DNA of 26,048 bases from Candidatus Saccharibacteria bacterium UBA3749 (GTDB lineage: Bacteria; Patescibacteriota; Saccharimonadia; Saccharimonadales; Saccharimonadaceae), in contig DFGN01000024.1 in assembly GCA_002371235.1 (NCBI GenBank), positions 1 through 26,048 on the forward strand, in the 5' to 3' direction. The notes under the pieces are model-generated. The model was not told the origin of the DNA. It saw only the letters and a list, made by a program, of their open reading frames with translations, and did no database searches. Each line of letters opens with the position of its first letter. Position 1 is the stretch's first letter. The position numbers and the translations under genes are program-made. Shown here in pieces: positions 23,843 to 26,048 of the stretch.

Positions 23843-25984
23843 CTAATCTTTCCAAATAATCTTATTAAGATTGTCGAAATAATTATTTGGTATTGTATGT
23901 GTCCCCATGATCTTCCATTGCTGTTTGCTTCCGTCTCTTTCAAAGAATATGGCTTCAGAATGGTTGCCAAAAGGTAGACTTCTATCTCCTAGTCTGAAAG
24001 AATAAATTGCATTAATGTCATCTTTATATTTCGGTATATTAGTCAGGATATTTTTCTTTTCTTTAGTAGCGTTTTTAATAAATAAGTTTAACATGCGGCA
24101 GTACTTAAAAAACGTATCTTGTGGTGTGTGATCTTTAGAAAGGTAATCTTGATACATTTCACACAATCGTGTTCTTGCATATTTTGAGAAATCAACATCT
24201 GTATTATCATCGGTTAGTCCTATAGTCATGAGAGAAAAGATTATGTCTAGGGTGCGGTCATTGTCGTATTTTTTACGCTCATGACTATTGAAATAGGTCC
24301 ATAGAATGCTAAGCCCAATATCAAAGACTTCTATAGCTTTCTTCTTGTTTATTTTCGGGTTATTATTAGTTTCTCTTCCAATTAACGCAAAGTGAAGTTT
24401 TTTATTGAAAATCGACAATAAAACTAGTTGACTTACATATAAGGTGTCTAGGAATTTTGTAGATCTAATATTGGTTGAATCGCCAATTTCGGCAATCATT
24501 GGTCTATAAATGCGTGAATACATGTCAATTCCAATATACTCAAGTCCCTCGTTTGCTAAACGCGATTGTTTTGTGGAGAATAGCAGACTACTTGCAAGAT
24601 TAGCTAAATTATATTTGTAATCATCTGACCTCATTCTGTATAGTTCGCACATATAGGGATCTAAAGGATCAATGAAACTAAATTCGATATCTTTCTTTCG
24701 AATCAATTTGGAAATGGTATTATTAATCGCGAAATCAATTGTACTTTTTATAGCATAATCTGGATTATGATTCTTATAAAGCGAGTCATCTCTATTTTGC
24801 GCTAACGCGATCGCTATCTTCATTATCGATATATTCGATTGCTGACTTAAGAAGTATAAATCTGGAGAGCTAACTACTAATGCAATATTGGATATCTGTG
24901 ATAAATCTTTAGCAATTGATGCTGATTCGTCTATGTATCCCTCTTTAAGCGCAATAATTCCAATTCTTTCTAGCATTCTGCATGCTATCGATGGTGCGGA
25001 CGAATTTTGATATTTAAGGTTTTGTATGCATAGATCTCGTATTTCTTTTACGGGAAAAGCGATGAGGCGGTTCGTATTTATGAATTCGCTTTGCGTTACT
25101 TTTATCTTTAGCGCTTCTTCCGATATAAGTCCGAGTGAGTTAATTAAAATTGGGTGTATACGTAAATGAAGATAACCGGTTTTTAATGCATTGGAAGCTA
25201 TGTTTTGGTATTCTGAATATACGAAAAACATAAACTTGTCGTTATCCGTGAGGAAGTTTTTCCTGCAATGCAAATATGCCAAAATAACTTTTGAAAAGGC
25301 GTTAATTCCGTCTGTTGCCTCTTGTATATTATTGTCGGAAATTGACCTTACGATTATATCTCTAATTGGTAACATTTTTTCTTCAAGTTCAGCTTCAAAT
25401 GAGTCTGGGATAAGGTAGGCTTTACCATTGGGGACGATATTCGCCTGCATTGTTTCTATTTTGTGTAGCTCTTTTTTGACCCATCTTTTTATGCTTTTTA
25501 CTTCTGGATCTAGAATACTTTCTTTGAGATTCATCAAACGAATAGTTTCTATTAATGATGTAGCAAACAACATCAGGGATACCGAGAAAGCAGATAGTGC
25601 AATTTGAGGTTTACTGATATTAGGCAATTGAAACGGCATCAAGCAAAAGAGAATAATGGCAATAGAATAAAAAACGGTGATAATAAAAATTTTGTCGTGT
25701 AGGATATAGTGCAAGAATTTCGGCGAATACTTAGAAGATATTCTCTCTACGATAAGTAGTAATAAAGAAAATTCTATTGCCATTATGGTTCCGACTGTTC
25801 CAGATATCGTGGCGAGTATACTGTCCTCGTGTATTTCTATATCTGGCCCGGTCAGCCTACCGTAAATCAAATACGTTATTGTAGGGACGAACAAATAAAG
25901 CGCAGCAACTAACAAAAACTTCGCTATTAGTTTAGGCCTAATTTTACTGAGAATTTTGCGTGCTACTGCTTTTAACTTTTTCAT
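23843..25984 (-). CDS. DUF2254-like membrane protein with large soluble region
   Basis: 713 residues. A basic N-terminus precedes four membrane helices (about 21-41, 56-79, 99-117 and 126-147). Between helices 2 and 3 lies SSKYSPKFLHYILHDK (83-98), which resembles the hallmark segment of DUF2254 (PF10011) proteins, where S-x-x-SPR-x-L precedes an LxD turn. About 560 soluble residues follow, mostly helical with a repeat-like, TPR-style rhythm that I cannot assign. DUF2254 has no settled function. The layout (N-terminal membrane bundle, long helical cytoplasmic domain) parallels the 480-residue protein at 18743, although the sequences are not obviously related. It has its own leaderless-type promoter. 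Confidence 0.7.
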   Translation of the reverse strand: MKKLKAVARKILSKIRPKLIAKFLLVAALYLFVPTITYLIYGRLTGPDIEIHEDSILATISGTVGTIMAIEFSLLLLIVERISSKYSPKFLHYILHDKIFIITVFYSIAIILFCLMPFQLPNISKPQIALSAFSVSLMLFATSLIETIRLMNLKESILDPEVKSIKRWVKKELHKIETMQANIVPNGKAYLIPDSFEAELEEKMLPIRDIIVRSISDNNIQEATDGINAFSKVILAYLHCRKNFLTDNDKFMFFVYSEYQNIASNALKTGYLHLRIHPILINSLGLISEEALKIKVTQSEFINTNRLIAFPVKEIRDLCIQNLKYQNSSAPSIACRMLERIGIIALKEGYIDESASIAKDLSQISNIALVVSSPDLYFLSQQSNISIMKIAIALAQNRDDSLYKNHNPDYAIKSTIDFAINNTISKLIRKKDIEFSFIDPLDPYMCELYRMRSDDYKYNLANLASSLLFSTKQSRLANEGLEYIGIDMYSRIYRPMIAEIGDSTNIRSTKFLDTLYVSQLVLLSIFNKKLHFALIGRETNNNPKINKKKAIEVFDIGLSILWTYFNSHERKKYDNDRTLDIIFSLMTIGLTDDNTDVDFSKYARTRLCEMYQDYLSKDHTPQDTFFKYCRMLNLFIKNATKEKKNILTNIPKYKDDINAIYSFRLGDRSLPFGNHSEAIFFERDGSKQQWKIMGTHTIPNNYFDNLNKIIWKD

Positions 25985-25990
25985 ATCTAT

Positions 25991-25996
25991 ATTATA
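25991..25996 (-). promoter_or_regulatory. -10 box, leaderless, of the DUF2254-like gene
   Basis: Minus-strand TATAAT (25996-25991) with six bases to the ATG at 25984; no -35 or Shine-Dalgarno. The last 50 bases of the window hold nothing else I can identify. Confidence 0.55.
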
Positions 25997-26048
25997 CTAA
26001 ATAATTTGACATTATCCTACAAATATGTAATAGCTTATGCTTATTTTT

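Noticed and set aside
1..26048. Alternative genetic code (TGA as glycine)
   Set aside because: Several well-supported genes end in TGA (for example the TraC-like gene at 6855) and none needs TGA read through.

Overview
The window looks like a chromosomal segment of a Patescibacteria/CPR bacterium, most likely Saccharibacteria (TM7). This is inferred from the gene set: the CPR-style type IV secretion cluster (duplicated pilin domain, VirB6-like, PrgI, TraC-like, VirB4), a BspA-repeat surface protein, RNase Y, and many leaderless promoters. TGA is used as a stop, so the code-25 lineages (Gracilibacteria, Absconditabacteria) are not supported.

Positions 1-8675 hold the type IV secretion/pilus cluster. 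A partial pilin-domain gene runs leftward off the window edge. It diverges from a rightward run: VirB6-like channel protein with a very long cytoplasmic tail, PrgI-like protein, TraC-like accessory protein and VirB4 ATPase. The last three are packed end to end.

Positions 8742-16000 are mostly core genes: a LepA/EF4 G-domain-only protein, a 758-residue BspA-type surface protein with 12 repeats of 29-30 residues, a zinc-finger-less DnaJ under a CIRCE/HrcA operator, a small converging ORF, rny (RNase Y), queH and a small unknown gene with a large hairpin in its leader.

Positions 16000-16743 are a dense non-coding junction: a structured RNA-like segment with an intrinsic terminator, seven 31-bp tandem repeats, a set of mutually complementary inverted repeats, tRNA-Lys(CTT), a direct duplication of the tRNA 3' end (att-like) and another terminator-like hairpin.

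From 16724 to the right edge everything is on the minus strand and looks like an accessory island. Next to the tRNA lies a large serine recombinase broken by three frame disruptions, preceded by a palindrome-rich leader. A tight operon follows (in transcription order): DpnD/PcfM-like protein, MazG-like NTP pyrophosphohydrolase, GIY-YIG/DUF2075 nuclease-helicase, membrane-anchored NERD nuclease and a membrane protein with a long soluble domain. Further out lie an unknown 154-residue protein and a 713-residue DUF2254-like membrane protein. I read the MazG / GIY-YIG-DUF2075 / NERD / membrane-protein operon as the best candidate for an undescribed, possibly defensive, system. That is inference from domains and gene order only.
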